From the NCBI RefSeq assembly GCF_964656455.1, contig NC_135724.1, positions 15,762,919 through 15,826,918 on the forward strand: a DNA stretch of 64,000 nt. The letters are read 5' to 3'. The position numbers were made by a program, and so were the translations under genes. This DNA is from Halichoerus grypus (Eukaryota > Chordata > Mammalia > Carnivora > Phocidae). The notes under the pieces are model-generated. The model was not told the origin of the DNA. It did not search any database and was given only the letters and a program-made list of their open reading frames with translations. This document shows, piece after piece, positions 21,437-33,034 of the stretch; position 1 is the first letter of the stretch, and every line of letters begins with the position of its first letter.

Positions 21437-24282
21437 CATCAATAAACCACTGGCCAGACTTATCCAAAAGAAAAGAGAAAAGACCCAAATTAATAAAATT
21501 ATGAATGAAAGGGGAGAGATAGTAGAAACAATTATTAGAAATTATCATCAACAACTATATGCCAATAAACTGAGCTACCCAGAAGAAATGGATGCCTTCC
21601 TGGAAACCTAGAAACTGCCAAGACTGAAACAGGAAGAAACTGACAACCTGAATAGGCCAATAACCAGTAACGAGATTGAAGCAGTGATCAAAAACCTCCC
21701 AAAAACAAGAGTCCAGGGCCTAATGGATTCCTTGGAGAATTCTACCAAACATTCAAAGAAGAAATAATACCTATTCTCCTAAATCTGTTTCAAAAAATAG
21801 AAACAGAAGGAAAACTTCCAGACTCATTCTATGAGGCCAACATTACCTTAATCCCCCAAACAGGTAAAGACCCCATCAAAAAGGAGAATTTCAGACCGAT
21901 ATCCCTGATGAATATGGATTCCAAAACTCTCAACAAAATCCTAGCTAATAGAATCCAACAATACATTAAAAGGATCATCCTCCACAACCAAGTGGGATTT
22001 ATCCCCGGGATGCAAGGGTGGTTCAACATTCGCAAATCAATCAGTGTGATAGAACACATTAGTAAGAGAAGAGAGAAGAACCATATGGTCCTCTCAATTG
22101 ATGCAGAAAAAGCATTTGACAAAATACAACATCCTTTCCTGATTAAAACTCTTCAGAGTATAGGGATAGATGGAACATTCCTCAAGTTCATAAAATCCAT
22201 CTATGAAAAACCCACAGCGAATATCATCCTCAATGGGGAAAAGCTGAGAGCCTTTCCCTTAAGATCAGGAACACATCAAGGATGCCCACTCTCACCACTA
22301 TTGTTCAAGAGTACTAGAAGTCCTAGCAACAGCAATCAGACAACAAAAAGAAATAAAAGGTATTCAAATTGGCAAAGAAGAAGTCAAACTCTTTTCACAG
22401 ATGACATGATACTTTATGTGGAAAATGCAAAAGACTCCACCCCCAAATTACTAGAACTCATCCAGCAATTCAGTAATGTGGCAGGATACAAAATCAATGC
22501 ACAGAAATCAGTTGCTTTCTTATACACTAACAATGCAACTGTAGAAAGAGAAATTAGAGAAACGATTCCATTTACAACAGCACCAGAAACCATACGATAC
22601 CTCGGAATAAACCTAACCAAAGAGGTAAAGGATCTATACTCTAGGAACTACAGAACACTCATGACACCAAATGAAGAAGTCACAAAAAGATGGAAAAACA
22701 TTCCATGCTCATGGCTAGGAAGAATAAACATTGTTAAAATGTCTATGCTGCCCACAGCAATCTATACCTTCAACCCCATCCCAATCAAAATTCCAATGAC
22801 ATTTTTCAAAGTGCTGGAACAAACAATCCTAAAATTTGTTTGGAATCAGAAAAGACCCCGAATCACCAAGGAAACGTTGAAAAAGAAAAACAAAGCTGGG
22901 GGCATCATGTTGCCCGATTTCAAGCTATATTACAAATCAGTGATCACCAAGACAGCATGGTACTGGCACAAAAACAGACATACAGACCAATGGAACAGAA
23001 TAGAGAACCCAGATATGGACCCTCAACTCTATGGTCAAATAATTTTCGACAAAGCAGGAAAAAATAAGCAATGGAAAAAAGTCTCTTCAATAAATGGTGC
23101 TGGGAAAATTGGACAGCCACATGCAGAAGGATGAAACTCGACCATTCTCTAACACCATACACAAAGATAAACTCAAAATGGATGAAAGACCTCAATGTGA
23201 GACAGGAATCCATCAAAATCCTAGAGGAGAACATAGGCAGTAACCTCTTCGACATCGGCCACAGCAACTTCTTTCAAGATACTTCTCCAAAGGCTAGTGA
23301 AGCAAAAGCAAAAATGAACTTTTGAAACTTCATCAAGATAAAAATCTTTTGCACAGCAAAGGAAACAGTCAACAAAACAAAGAGGCAACCCACAGAATGG
23401 GAGAAGATATTTGTAAATGACACTACTGATTTCCAAGATCTATAAAGAGCTTCTCAAACTCAACACCCAAAAAACAAATAATTAAGTCAAAAAATAGGCA
23501 GAAGCACCTGGGTGGCTCAGTCGGTTAAACGTCTGTCTTCGGCTCAGGTCATGATCCCAGGGTCCTGGGACCGAGCTCCGCATCGGACTCCCTGCTCAGT
23601 GGGGATCCTACTTCTCCCTCTCTCTCTCTCTCTGTCAAATAAATAAATAAAATCTTTAAAAAAAATAATGGGCAGAAGACATGAACAGACACTTCTCAAA
23701 AGAAGACATACAAATGGCTAACAGACACATGAAAAAATGTTCATCATCATTAGCCATCAGGGAAATTCAAATCAAAACCACATTGAGATACCACCTTATA
23801 CTAGTTAGAATGGCAAAAATGGACAGGGAAAGAAACAACAAATGTTGGAGAGGTTGTGGAGAAAGGGGAACCCTCTTACACTGTTGGTGGGAATGTAAGT
23901 TGGTACAGCCACTTTGGAAAACAGTGTGAAGGTGCCTCAAAAAATTAAAAAGAAAGCTACCTATGACCCAGCAATTGCACTCCTGGGTATTTATCCCAAA
24001 GACACAAATGTAGTGAAAAGAAGGGCAATATGCACCCCAATGTTCATAGCAGCAATGTCTGCAATAGCCAAACTGTGGAAAGAGCCGGGATGCCCTTCAA
24101 CAGATGAATGGATAAAGAAGATGTGGTCCATATATACAATGGAATATTACTCAGCCATCAGAAAGGATGAATACCCAACTTTTACATCAACATGGATGGG
24201 ACTGGAGGAGATTATGCTAAGTGAAATAAGTCAAACAGAGAAAGTCAATTATCATATGGTTTCACTTATTTGTGGAACATAA
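21437..24282 (+). pseudogene. L1 ORF2 remnant (reverse transcriptase and C-terminal domain)
   Basis: Encodes pieces of the L1 replicase in several frames. The longest piece, 21908-23134, holds reverse transcriptase motif A as SIDAEKAFD (residues 63-71), the [10 protein letters not shown] block (about 124-133) and motif C as FTDDM (163-167), where the family has FADD. Between the last two the sequence is out of frame (about 22303-22390) because of compensating small deletions. A further shift near 23100 moves the frame, and a SINE interrupts at 23502. The C-terminal cysteine/histidine cluster is retained at about 23850-23905. Clearly non-functional. Confidence 0.97.
23502..23666 (+). mobile_element. 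SINEC nested in L1 ORF2
   Basis: Full-length SINE with shortened CT block. The L1 phrase '(a)ggcagaag' is duplicated on both sides: 'aaaaataggcagaag' before and 'aaaaataatgggcagaag' after. It therefore inserted after the L1 had settled. Confidence 0.94.
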
Positions 24283-24885
24283 GGAATAGCATGGAGGACA
24301 TTAGGAGAAGGAAGGGAAAAATGAAGGGGGAAAACGAGGGGGAGACGAACCATGAGAGACTCTGGACTCTGAGAAACAAACTGAGGGTTTTACAGGGGAG
24401 AGGGGTGGGGGCATGGGTTAGCTCGGTGATGGGTATTAAGGAGGGCACGTACTGCATGGAGCACTGGGTGTTATAGGAAAACAATGAATTATGGATCACT
24501 ACATCAAAAACTAATGATGTATTGTATGGTGACTAACATAACACAATTAAAAAAAAAAGTTGTAAAAGCAAAAAGGATATTTTGTTATCTTCCTAGAATA
24601 TTTTTGCTTAGTTCACTCCTCTTTCTTATTTAACAATAAAATAAAACATGTAAGATGTGAATTTTTTTCTGATGACTCCTTTGTCCAGAATTGGTATGTT
24701 TTGATATGATTGCTTTTCATATCTAAATATGATATGACTTGCAAATAATTAAACTTCTAAATATTAAAGTCTTTACTTAAACTTTAATCTAAAAATGATT
24801 AGATTTTTAAACATCTGTGATTGATTTTTAATTATAGTTCATCTCATATAGTAAGAGAAAGAGGTCTGTTTAATTTAGTTTTGAC

Positions 24886-24999
24886 CTGGGCACCTGGCTG
24901 ACTCAATCAGTATGATCCTGTGACTCTTGAGCTCAGGGTTGTAAATTTGAGCCCCATGTTGGGTGTAGAGATTACTTAAAAAAAATAAATCTTTAAAAA
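24886..24999 (+). mobile_element. Short SINEC (old type), duplication preserved
   Basis: tRNA-like body plus 'gtgtagagattactt' and A-rich tail. Perfect 14-bp duplication 'aatttagttttgac' at 24872-24885 and 25000-25013 despite a diverged body. Confidence 0.95.
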
Positions 25000-25055
25000 A
25001 ATTTAGTTTTGACATTTATTAAGATTTTCTCCAGTTTAACGTATGAATGGTTTTG

Positions 25056-25257
25056 GGGGGTTTTTTTCCCAAAGATTTTATTTATTTGACAGAGAGAGAC
25101 ACAGCAAGAGAGGGAACACAAGCAGGGGGAGTGGGAGAGGGAGAAGCAGGCTTCCCGCGGAGCAGGGAGCTCGATGCGGGGTTCGATCCCAGGACCCTGG
25201 GATCATGACCTGAGCCGAAGGCAGATGCTTAACGACTGAGCCACCCAGGTGCCCCCA
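25056..25257 (-). mobile_element. Full-length SINEC, minus strand, young type
   Basis: Reverse-oriented SINE with the 'gggaacacaagcagggggag' block of the young subtype. Perfect 14-bp duplication 'tatgaatggttttg' at 25042-25055 and 25258-25271. A minus-strand frame at 25078-25308 is a SINE translation. Confidence 0.97.
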
Positions 25258-25334
25258 TATGAATGGTTTTGTAAATGTTACATTAATTGGGAAAGAAAGT
25301 ACAGTCACTTAGAGAGGTAAAAAGTTCAATATTA

Positions 25335-25534
25335 GGGGAGCGTGGGTGGCTCTGTCAGTTGAGTGTCTGACTCTTGGTTTCAGCTCAGGTTGCGATCTCA
25401 GGGTTGTGGGATTGAGCCCCGTGTCCAGCTCCATGCTGAGCGTGGAGTCTGCTTGAGATTCTCTCTCTCTCTCTCTCTCTCCCTCTGCCCTCCCCCCGAC
25501 ATTCTTTCTCTAAAATAAATAAATAAAATTTTTT
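25335..25534 (+). mobile_element. Full-length SINEC
   Basis: Older full-length subtype ('gactcttggtttcagctc' body) with expanded CT dinucleotides. Perfect 15-bp duplication 'aaaagttcaatatta' at 25320-25334 and 25535-25549. Confidence 0.97.
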
Positions 25535-25589
25535 AAAAGTTCAATATTAAATCAACTTTACTGTAATATTTGTATCTTCCTTGTTTATC

Positions 25590-25860
25590 CTCAAATTTTT
25601 CATTTTGAAAAATTTCAAACCTATAGTAAAATTAAAAGAATATCCCATATACCCTTCACCTAAATTCACCAACTGTTAACATTTTACCACATTTGTATAT
25701 AGATAGATACAATTTGTGTTTTTATGTATCTTAACAGAAAGATAGATTTTTTTGCAGAATCATTTAAAAATAAGTTTTAGATATAAAAATTCAGCATCTA
25801 TCTCCTAAAAACTAGGACATTTTTCTACATAAACAGAATTCTACTATGATAATGAAGAAA
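25590..25860. repeat. Ancient interspersed repeat, family uncertain
   Basis: 'atttcaaacctatagtaaaattaaaagaatatcc...acccttcacctaaattcaccaa' follows the same pattern as 15726-15910. Strongly decayed. Confidence 0.4.
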
Positions 25861-25934
25861 TTTGATTTAATTATGTTTCTTAATACAAAAACATATTCAA
25901 GTTTCCTCAATTGTCTCAATATTGTCCTTTAAAA

Positions 25935-26905
25935 CTTTATTTCCACCAAGTTGATAGAATAAATGAGAGGAATTATATGCAGAAAATGAATTTGATCAAA
26001 TTGAACATACTTTCATGATTAAAAAATAATTTTCAGCAAATGAAGTCTAGAGGAAATAGCCTTCTGAAAAAAGTTACCTATGAAAAACCTACTGCTAACA
26101 TCACATGTAATGGAAAATTATTGAAAGTTTTCTTCCTGAGATCAGAAACAACACATGGATAGCCACCATAACCACTCCTAAACGTGTGTGTGTGTGTGTG
26201 TGTGTGCACACATATATATGAGATCCTAGCCAATGCGATAAACAAAAAATAAATACAAAAACAGTGTAATGATTAGAAAGAAGTAATCCTGTCATTACTC
26301 ACAGATGACATGATTGCATACATAGAAAAACTAAAACCACCCAAACTATCAAAATTAAAAGGAGAATTTAGCAAAGTTGCTGGTTAGAAGCTCAGAATGA
26401 TGCTTCTACTTATTAACAATAACAATAACGATAAACAACAGTTGGAGAATAAAATAAAAATCAATACCATTCACAGTAGCACCAAAAAATATCAAGTACT
26501 TAGGACATCAAGCTATTGAAACAAGCTATTGTACTACATGGATGTACCGAGAACTTTAAAACATTGCTAAGAAGCTTTAGAGAATGACTAAATAAATGAG
26601 AAAAATAACATGCTTATGAATTGGAAGACCCAAACTATAAAGTGAATTCTCCCAAATCTGTTTATATATTCAATGTAATCCCAATTATCCAGCAGGTATA
26701 TTTCATGGAAATGATTAGCTGATTCTAAATTTTACATGGAGATGGAAAGGACCTGGAATGGCCAAAGCAAATTTGAAGAACAAAGTTGGGAGTTTCTACA
26801 CTACCAGGTAACAAGATTTTTTACTAAGCTACACTGGGATATTGATGCAATGATGGACAAACGGACCAATGAAACCATGGTACTTTGTCACAACGGCCAC
26901 AGGAA
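25935..26905 (+). mobile_element. Old L1 ORF2 fragment with (TG)n inside
   Basis: Decayed reverse-transcriptase region of L1: 'tatgaaaaacctactgctaac', 'ctcacagatgacatgattgc' (motif C area), 'ttcacagtagcaccaaaaaa', 'tggaatggccaaagcaaa'. A TG microsatellite (about 26184-26207) replaces or expands part of it. No intact frame. Confidence 0.88.
26184..26207. repeat. (TG)n microsatellite
   Basis: Twelve TG units within an old L1, followed by a short CA/TA run. Confidence 0.9.
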
Positions 26906-27242
26906 ACTAACATGGGGACAACTGAAGATCTGCTAGGTGCCTCCACGCCCATCCCCACAGTCACACGTACATTCTACTCTCTATGACCCGGATCTGCTCA
27001 TATATTCCATCACGACCTCTCATGGTGTAGTTAGGATAGTTTCTTCAGATATATGCAACAAGCAGTTGTATCTAGTTTGCTGTTAGCTCATCTCTTGAGC
27101 ATCTAATTTTAATGATTCTATTTTTCATTTCCAGAACAGTAACTATTTTCTAATTTCTCATGTTCCTTTTTCATCATCTTTTGTTTCACTTGAAATCTAT
27201 TTCTTTTTTATCATTTTAAACATATATATTGTCAATTTCAAT
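26906..27242. other. Non-repetitive stretch
   Basis: No repeat or gene recognised between the L1 fragment and the next SINE. Confidence 0.4.
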
Positions 27243-27250
27243 TAGTTCTA

Positions 27251-27399
27251 GGGGCGCCTGCCTGGCTCCGTCAGTAGAGCATACGACTCTTGATCTTGGG
27301 ATTGTGAGTTCCAACCCCACATTGGGTGTAGAATTACTTAAAAAACAAAAAACAGAACAAAGCAAAACAAAACAAAAAAAGTCCTAAATTTAAAAAAAA
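27251..27399 (+). mobile_element. Short SINEC (old type) with A-rich complex tail
   Basis: Head 'ggggcgcctgcctggctcc', body, 'gtgtagaattactt', then a tail of (AAAAC)n-like repeats. Short flanking repeat 'tagttcta' at 27243-27250 and 27400-27407. Confidence 0.9.
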
Positions 27400-27407
27400 T
27401 AGTTCTA

Positions 27408-29019
27408 ATATTTCTAATTATAGAGTTAACACTCATGTTTGTGTCATTGATTGATTTCCTCCATAGATTGTTTTTTATTTGCATTTGTCTTCAGCAGTAA
27501 TTGATTATTCTATGAGTGTCTCCTGTACCTAGAGTTATGAGAAAAGTTTCATGTTTACATCTGCAAGGGAACCAGATTTCTCATGGCTGACTTTTTCCCC
27601 CATCCCAAACTGTGGTCAAGTAGATACTTTCCAGCACCGCTCAGGGAGAGTGGACACTGTTACGCTGATCCATTAAGCCAAGGCAGCATGTTGAGACTGG
27701 AAGGCTCATGCAGGGCACTCAGCCCTTGTTTTTTCACTTTGTGTATACCTGTGTCACTATATGGCCATTAGAAACTCGGTCCCCAACCACCATGGGCTTT
27801 AGCTCCTACTTGCTCTTCTCATTTTGATTTCCATTTTTGCTTTGAATATCAATGATTACAGTCTTTTGAGCTCATCTATATAAGTATTTATAAGATAGCC
27901 CATTCAGAAGGAGCAGGCAGAAGGGGGAGTCAGAAACTTGTGTGGCTAAGTTTGGGGTACCCATTGGGTACCCATGTGGCTATGTAGAATAGATCATTGT
28001 GTGTTCATAAGAGTGTACCTCTCACAGGAGAAGTTAGAGTTGGAAAGAAAAATGTTGTTGTCATCAATATTTAAATTATTTTTAGAAGTCTGGATGAGCT
28101 CAGCCAGGGTAAGAGTTCTCTAATCCAATATTCTAGGCTCACTTCTTCCATTTCCCCAACTACTATTCACTAAGAAAATAAATTATGAAATATTTCAAAG
28201 GTATAGATAACTACAGAAAATAATATAATAAATTCTCAACTACACACTAAGTTTTTTTAAATAGATATTAACATTTTGCCATATTTCTTCAGATGTTTCT
28301 CTTTTTAAGAATTAAAGTATTACAAAAAAAATTTTTTTAAATAGCTCATTCACATAAGCTGAGATTGTGACATTGCTGGAAGGTCAAATATTTGGCTTTT
28401 AAAAGGGGTATGTATTCTGTGTACTTTTTAGTCATAGGGACATATTTAGTCTTATTTATGCCAGGTATGGTGGTTTTTATTTTTTGGCATTTTTGGAATT
28501 TCTTTCACTTTCTTTTTCGGCATTCTCCTTGATATCTGATGAGAAGTCAGGGGATATAAAAATAAGTTACTATAAGCCCTAAAGTCTTTAATGCAGTCAT
28601 TTTGAAATTTTTATTTCAAATTTATATATTAAATAGCACTTAATTTTTAAGAAAAGAGGCCGGTAATACACATGCTTTTGATACTACAAACACTAGGCTA
28701 GCCGTTAACATTTGTTTAGTTAGGGAAGAAAGAAAGTTAAAAAAAGTATTTGGATGACAGTTTCTGCAAAATTTATTTTCAATCAATATTTATTCTGAAC
28801 TTTGTCATCATGGGGTTAGGTTTCTAAGTATATCTTTAATAAGAAGGCCCATGATCTTCCCTGCATTATCCAGAAACCTGTTTTAATATTTCTAAAGACT
28901 GTTGACTTGTAATGTGAAACTATAAATAACTGTTATAGAAAACTGTAAGTAGAAAATGGTGTTGGTTTACTTAATGTTGAAAACCATGTCATCAGAGGTT
29001 AAATTTATGTATTTATTTT
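27408..29019. other. Mostly non-repetitive, one ancient repeat block
   Basis: About 28130-28300 ('atttcaaaggtatagataact', 'taacattttgccatatttcttcag') resembles the ancient repeat at 25590. The rest shows nothing I recognise. A 62-codon plus frame at 27583-27771 lacks motif support. Confidence 0.4.
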
Positions 29020-29572
29020 CAGTTTACAAGGCCTTATATGGTCTCTTTGTCTTGCTCCCTACCATGATCTTTTTTTCTTTCTGTCTTATCGCCTCTCCAG
29101 TCACACTGACTTCTCAGCTCTTCCTAGAACACTCCAGACACACTCTCAACAAAGCCCGGCTTGATCCTTCTGGAACACCCTGTTCTGATATCGGCCTGGC
29201 TAATTCCCTCAACTCCTTCATGCTTTTGCTTAAAGATAACTTTCTCAGTGAAGCCTACTTACTCTGACACCCAATTTAAAGTTGTAATGTGCCCACCGCC
29301 CCAGCCCTTCCCATCCTCCTTACCCTGATCTTTGCTTTTTCTCTTCTATAGCTTATCACTGTCATCTTTGCCCTCGAAATAATAGGTGCTTTACTCATCT
29401 ATGCCATGTAACTTATTATCTTTAGTGTTTATTTCTGTGCACACACACACCCTTGGGCAGGGATCTCTGTGGTTCATTGTTGTTTTGTTGTTGATACTCA
29501 CAAATACATCTCAAGAGCAGAGATAACACATAGAACACGGTAGGTGCTCAATAAATAGTTGTGGAATCGAAC
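29020..29572 (+). repeat. L2 3' end
   Basis: Follows the LINE2 3' region in order: 'ggccttatatggtc', 'cacactgacttctcagctcttcctagaacactcc', 'aaagcccggcttgatcc', 'tcagtgaagcctacttactctga', 'gggcagggatctctg', ending 'gtaggtgctcaataaatagttg'. A 103-codon plus frame at 28956-29267 runs through it and is not a gene. Confidence 0.88.
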
Positions 29573-29794
29573 CTTTGAGCCTTATTTTTTTCCCTATTAA
29601 CTCTGACTTCACCAACATTACAATAAATTTTTCAATCAGTAGAAGAATACTATAGAGTCTCTTGAATTTAGGAAAAGCATTTTGAAGGTTGTCCTCTCAA
29701 CATACCTTGTGTGAATAAAAATATGGAATGGTGGCAGGCATCATTGAAAACCCAATGTAGATGCTTGACTATGAAAATTAAAATCTATCAGGAA

Positions 29795-29978
29795 AATGGG
29801 GCACCTGGGTGGCTCAGTTGGTAAAGCGGCTGCTTTCGGCTCAGGTCATGATTCCAGGGTCCTGGGCTTGAGCCCCGTATCAGGTTCCCTGCTCAGCGGG
29901 AAGCCTGCTTCTCCCTCTCCCTCTGCCTACTTGTGCTCTCTCTCTCTCTGTCAAATAATTAAATAAGATCTTTAAAAA
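29795..29978 (+). mobile_element. Full-length SINEC
   Basis: Duplications 29780-29794 and 29979-29993 ('aaaatctatcaggaa' / 'aaaatctattaggaa') differ once in 15. Confidence 0.96.
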
Positions 29979-29993
29979 AAAATCTATTAGGAA

Positions 29994-30499
29994 GAGAGTG
30001 TTATGGGAATATTTAATTTAAATAAGTATTTAATTTCATTAAATCATAAGGGAATATTTAATTAAATAATTACAAGAGTATAATGTTCTACAAAGAGATG
30101 TTATCAGAAGGGAAAATTTATAACACCTGTGCCCTAAGAAGTGTGATATAGTCTATGAATCCTGCATTAGAAGTCCAGGGACCTAGTACTGGTCGATAGC
30201 AAACCACTTAGTCACTTTGAGCAAATGGAGTCATCTATGCAAGCCTTATATCCTCTGAGATCTAGAATTCCCCAAGTTTATATATTTGGGAGAAAAATAA
30301 CAGGAAAAAAATGTCAGCCCCTTGAAAAATTTTTCATGATTTATTAAAAAATGCTTTTGGACATCCACCTTGGCCATGAGGAAATAAGACAGTTCAGAAT
30401 TACCCACCCAACTGCAAACAAAAAAAACAGACAAAAATGTAAGAAACAACAACCTTTAGACAGAAGAGAGCACAAAGCTGTATTCCCCAGGGAAAAGGG

Positions 30500-30501
<2 letters not shown>
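29994..30501. other. AT-rich non-repetitive stretch
   Basis: No repeat family recognised. 'aatatttaattaaat' type words recur at about 30008-30070. Frames across the microsatellite downstream are artefacts of (AC)n. Confidence 0.45.

Positions 30502-30547
<46 letters not shown>
30502..30547. repeat. (AC)23 microsatellite
   Basis: Forty-six bases of uninterrupted AC. The several 60-90 codon frames on both strands here (Thr-His or Val-Cys runs) are produced by this repeat. Confidence 0.99.
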
Positions 30548-30549
<2 letters not shown>

Positions 30550-30659
30550 TGCCCCCCACCCACAATTGCCTCGGGCTTCTGCCTGCAAGGAATTCCCTCA
30601 GAGAGCCCCTTACCCCCATATGCCCTCCAGTGTAGCCCTAACCATATTCTTTTCTTTTC

Positions 30660-30722
30660 TTTTTTTATTAACATATAATGTATTATTTGTTTCAGGGGTA
30701 CAGACCTGTGATTCATCAGTCT
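30660..30722 (-). mobile_element. Short L1 3'-end fragment, minus strand
   Basis: 'attaacatataatgtattatttgtttcaggggtacagacctgtgattcatcagt' pattern, the reverse of a carnivore L1 3' terminus, with a T-rich stretch before it. Only about 60 bp are present. Confidence 0.65.
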
Positions 30723-30761
30723 ACCATATTGTTCTTTAAGTATCTGTTTCTCCTTCTCCTC

Positions 30762-30861
30762 AGACTATGAAGTCCTCCTGAAGGAGGAACTCTTTCCCAC
30801 CTGTGTATTGATGGAACATACCACAGAGAAGACACTCAGGGAATATTTGCTCAGTGAAATA
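30762..30861 (+). repeat. L2 3'-end fragment
   Basis: 'gactatgaagtcctcctgaagg ... acactcagggaatatttgctcagtga' matches the L2 3' terminal pattern, strongly diverged. Frames of 61-98 codons on both strands across 30760-31080 are not convincing genes. Confidence 0.5.
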
Positions 30862-31634
30862 ACCCCCAAGAGGAATTGGGAAATGCAGGAACCATTTACT
30901 GCCCTCTGTAGCAGACACAGCTCTATTTTCCCATCGAGAAGCCACAGCAGCCTCGGTGAGAACATGCTACCTTCACATTTGGAAAATGGAAGTTCATTAC
31001 CTCGCCAGAGCCGCAGAGCCGGTAAGAGACCACCCCAAAGCATAGGCTCCTCCGGCCCCATCCTACTTCCCCTTTCTTAAAACAGTCTGCCTTCTATAAA
31101 TTCTGCATCATTTATAAACCCTTAGTCATAACAGTCTATAGCAAGGAGCTTTAAAGTCTTCTTGGACTGCGTAAGTGGGCAAAGTCAAGTGCAAAGATGA
31201 AAGAATCTTATGAGGGAATTTTTAAATGAATGGGAAAACAGCATATTCAAGAGCTATGGGATTCTCAGAGGAGGAGACTCAAAATGCATTTATCCAGAGG
31301 GACAGTGCTCCTGGCCACAGCTCACCATCTCACTTCTGCAGACACTGCCCGACTGACTTCCCCACTTCCTTCCTAAAACAACTGTGTCATTGTCAGACTC
31401 CCCCGCAGCTGTAGTTCCCCGGTGGTGAGTGCTCTTCCTGTCCTGACTTGCTTCCTGGGATTCCACAGCCAGCTGGGAAAATTCTGCTCATTAAATGATA
31501 TGTATAAATAGAACAATGCTAAATAGGCATGGTCAGTGAGAAGATTATTCCCTCAGTGGAGAACACAGCTTCTGAAAGGGTATTTAAAATGAAATATAAC
31601 CATTTGAGCATCCATTCTATAATAGGAAATGGGC
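30862..31634. other. Non-repetitive stretch
   Basis: No repeat recognised; moderate GC at 30900-31070. Plus frame 30808-31080 (90 codons) and minus frame 30765-31061 (98 codons) overlap each other, typical of chance frames. Confidence 0.4.
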
Positions 31635-31635
31635 T

Positions 31636-31826
31636 GGTGCGCCTGGGTGGCTCCGTGGGTTAAGCGTCTGACTCTTGGTTTTGGCTCAGGTTATGGGATG
31701 GAGCCCCACGTCGGGCTCTGTGCTCAGTGGGGAGTCTGCTTGAGGGTTCTCTCTCCCTCTGCCCCTCCCCCTGTTCACACACACTCTCTCTCTCAAATAA
31801 ATAAATAAATCTTAAAAAAAATAAAA
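31636..31826 (+). mobile_element. Full-length SINEC with internal deletion
   Basis: Body lacks ~20 bp ('ggctcaggttatgggatggagcc' joins across the usual 'catgatctcagggtc'), then normal CT block and tail. No confident target duplication. Confidence 0.92.
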
Positions 31827-32089
31827 TAGGGCAGAAGGAGAAACCTTTTTGGGGTAGTACGAGATTGCTTCATAAATGATTAAGGTAATTGAGTACGGTC
31901 CTGTTTGCTGACATCAATACAGAGAGTTCATATGCATTTAATTATTTGTGTTCTGTTTTTATTACTTTCAACTCACTATTATTTCTTCTGGAAGGGTTCT
32001 TTGGGCTATTAGCTACAAGTTTTTCCTATATGGCTACAAAGCTGTTCCATCAGAAAAACCTATATCATTTAAGATTATTTTTTACAAAA

Positions 32090-32294
32090 GAAAAAAAGGG
32101 GGGGCGCCTGGGTGGCTCAGTTGGTTAAGCATCTGCCTTCAGCTCAAGTCATGATCTCGAGGTCCTAGGATCGAGCCCTGCATCTGGCTTCCTGTTCAGC
32201 AGGGAGTCTGCTTCTCTCTCTCTCTCTCTCCCCCTCGGGCCCCCCACCGCTATTTCTCTCTCTCTCAAATAAATAAATAAAATCATTTTTTAAA
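32090..32294 (+). mobile_element. Full-length SINEC
   Basis: 19-bp duplications at 32071-32089 and 32295-32313 with one mismatch ('aagattattttttacaaaa' / 'aagattattttttgcaaaa'). Extra G-rich bases precede the head ('gaaaaaaagggggggcgcc'). Confidence 0.95.
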
Positions 32295-32423
32295 AAGATT
32301 ATTTTTTGCAAAAAAATACTTTCAAATCTCAAGTTTTCTGTAAAATTAAAAGCAATTTGAATGCACCTGATTCCTTTAAATGCTCTTTAGTATTTTAACA
32401 AAGTCCTCATCTCAAGCCTTCCC

Positions 32424-32509
32424 AAGAAAGAAAAAAAGAAAGAGAAAGGAAAAAAGGAGAAAGAAAAAGAGAAACAGAAGGAAAGAAAGAAAGAAAGAGA
32501 GAGAAATCC
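32424..32509. repeat. (GAAA)n-like purine tract
   Basis: About 85 bp of almost pure A/G with GAAA, GGAAA and GAGA units. The 80-codon plus frame at 32380-32622, rich in Lys/Arg/Glu, comes from it. Confidence 0.93.
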
Positions 32510-32732
32510 TGCAAAGCAATGTGTTTTCCCTGGTGGTACAAGGGCACTCTAAAGACGGGCACATACCATTCCAAGAATGTAGGTCTTATACAGTGAACAC
32601 TGCAGGGACATCTCCAGCCTGATCTCCCCCTTCTCGTTCTTCAAAATGCAGAATGGACAGATTTTATGCAGAAATAAGAACCACTATTCTTCTGCTGCAA
32701 ACATTCCTTTTCATTGCTCTCATTTAAAGCAG

Positions 32733-32895
32733 TGATTTTCAAAGTGTTGACCCTGACCAGCCAACACCAGCGTCATCTGGGCACGCGTTAGAAATGCGAA
32801 TGTGCTAGATGCCCCAGAGCCACTGAATCAGAAATTCTGGGGGTAGAACCCAGCAATCTGAGTTTGACAAGCCCTCTGGTTAACTGAGAACCACT
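32733..32895 (+). mobile_element. MER5A-like hAT fossil
   Basis: Non-autonomous hAT-Charlie element: 'gcagtgattttcaaagtg' start, 'ctgaatcagaaattctggggg' centre, terminal 'gagaaccactga' forming the inverted end. Diverged, no transposase. Confidence 0.82.
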
Positions 32896-32899
32896 GATT

Positions 32900-33034
32900 T
32901 AGAGCAGCCATTTCAAATTTGGCTACACATTAGAATCGTCTGAGGCATTTAGAACGACAGGTGTCTGGGTCCCGACTCTTAAAAGCTCTACAGGTGATTC
33001 TGATAAGCAGCAAGGTTTGAGAACCACTGCGTTA
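32900..33034 (+). mobile_element. MER20-like hAT fossil
   Basis: 'tggctacacattagaatcgtctgaggcattta ... gctctacaggtgattctgataagcagcaaggtttgagaaccactg' matches the MER20 layout, immediately after a MER5A-like copy. Both are ancient hAT-family non-autonomous elements. Confidence 0.75.

Larger units (their letters stand above)
21434..24554 (+). mobile_element. 5'-truncated carnivore L1 (~3.1 kb) with target duplications
   Basis: Starts inside ORF2, before the reverse transcriptase fingers, and runs through the 3' UTR to an A-tail. Flanked by 18-bp duplications at 21416-21433 and 24555-24572 with one mismatch ('aaaagttgcaaaagcaaa' versus 'aaaagttgtaaaagcaaa'). A SINE with its own duplication is nested at 23502-23666, giving the order L1 first, SINE second. 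5' UTR, ORF1 and the endonuclease are missing, so the copy cannot move. Confidence 0.98.

Noticed and set aside
21908..23134. 408-codon frame as a possible active reverse transcriptase gene
   Set aside because: It is a truncated L1 ORF2 with an out-of-frame segment, altered FADD motif, a downstream frameshift and a nested SINE.
24886..27399. Regularly spaced SINEs as a CRISPR-like repeat array
   Set aside because: Spacing is irregular, elements are in both orientations and each has its own target duplication; this is retroposition.
30344..30716. Frames with long Cys-Val or Thr-His runs
   Set aside because: Produced by the (AC)23 microsatellite.
32380..32622. Lys/Arg-rich 80-codon frame resembling a nuclear localisation sequence
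   Set aside because: It is the translation of a GAAA-type purine tract.
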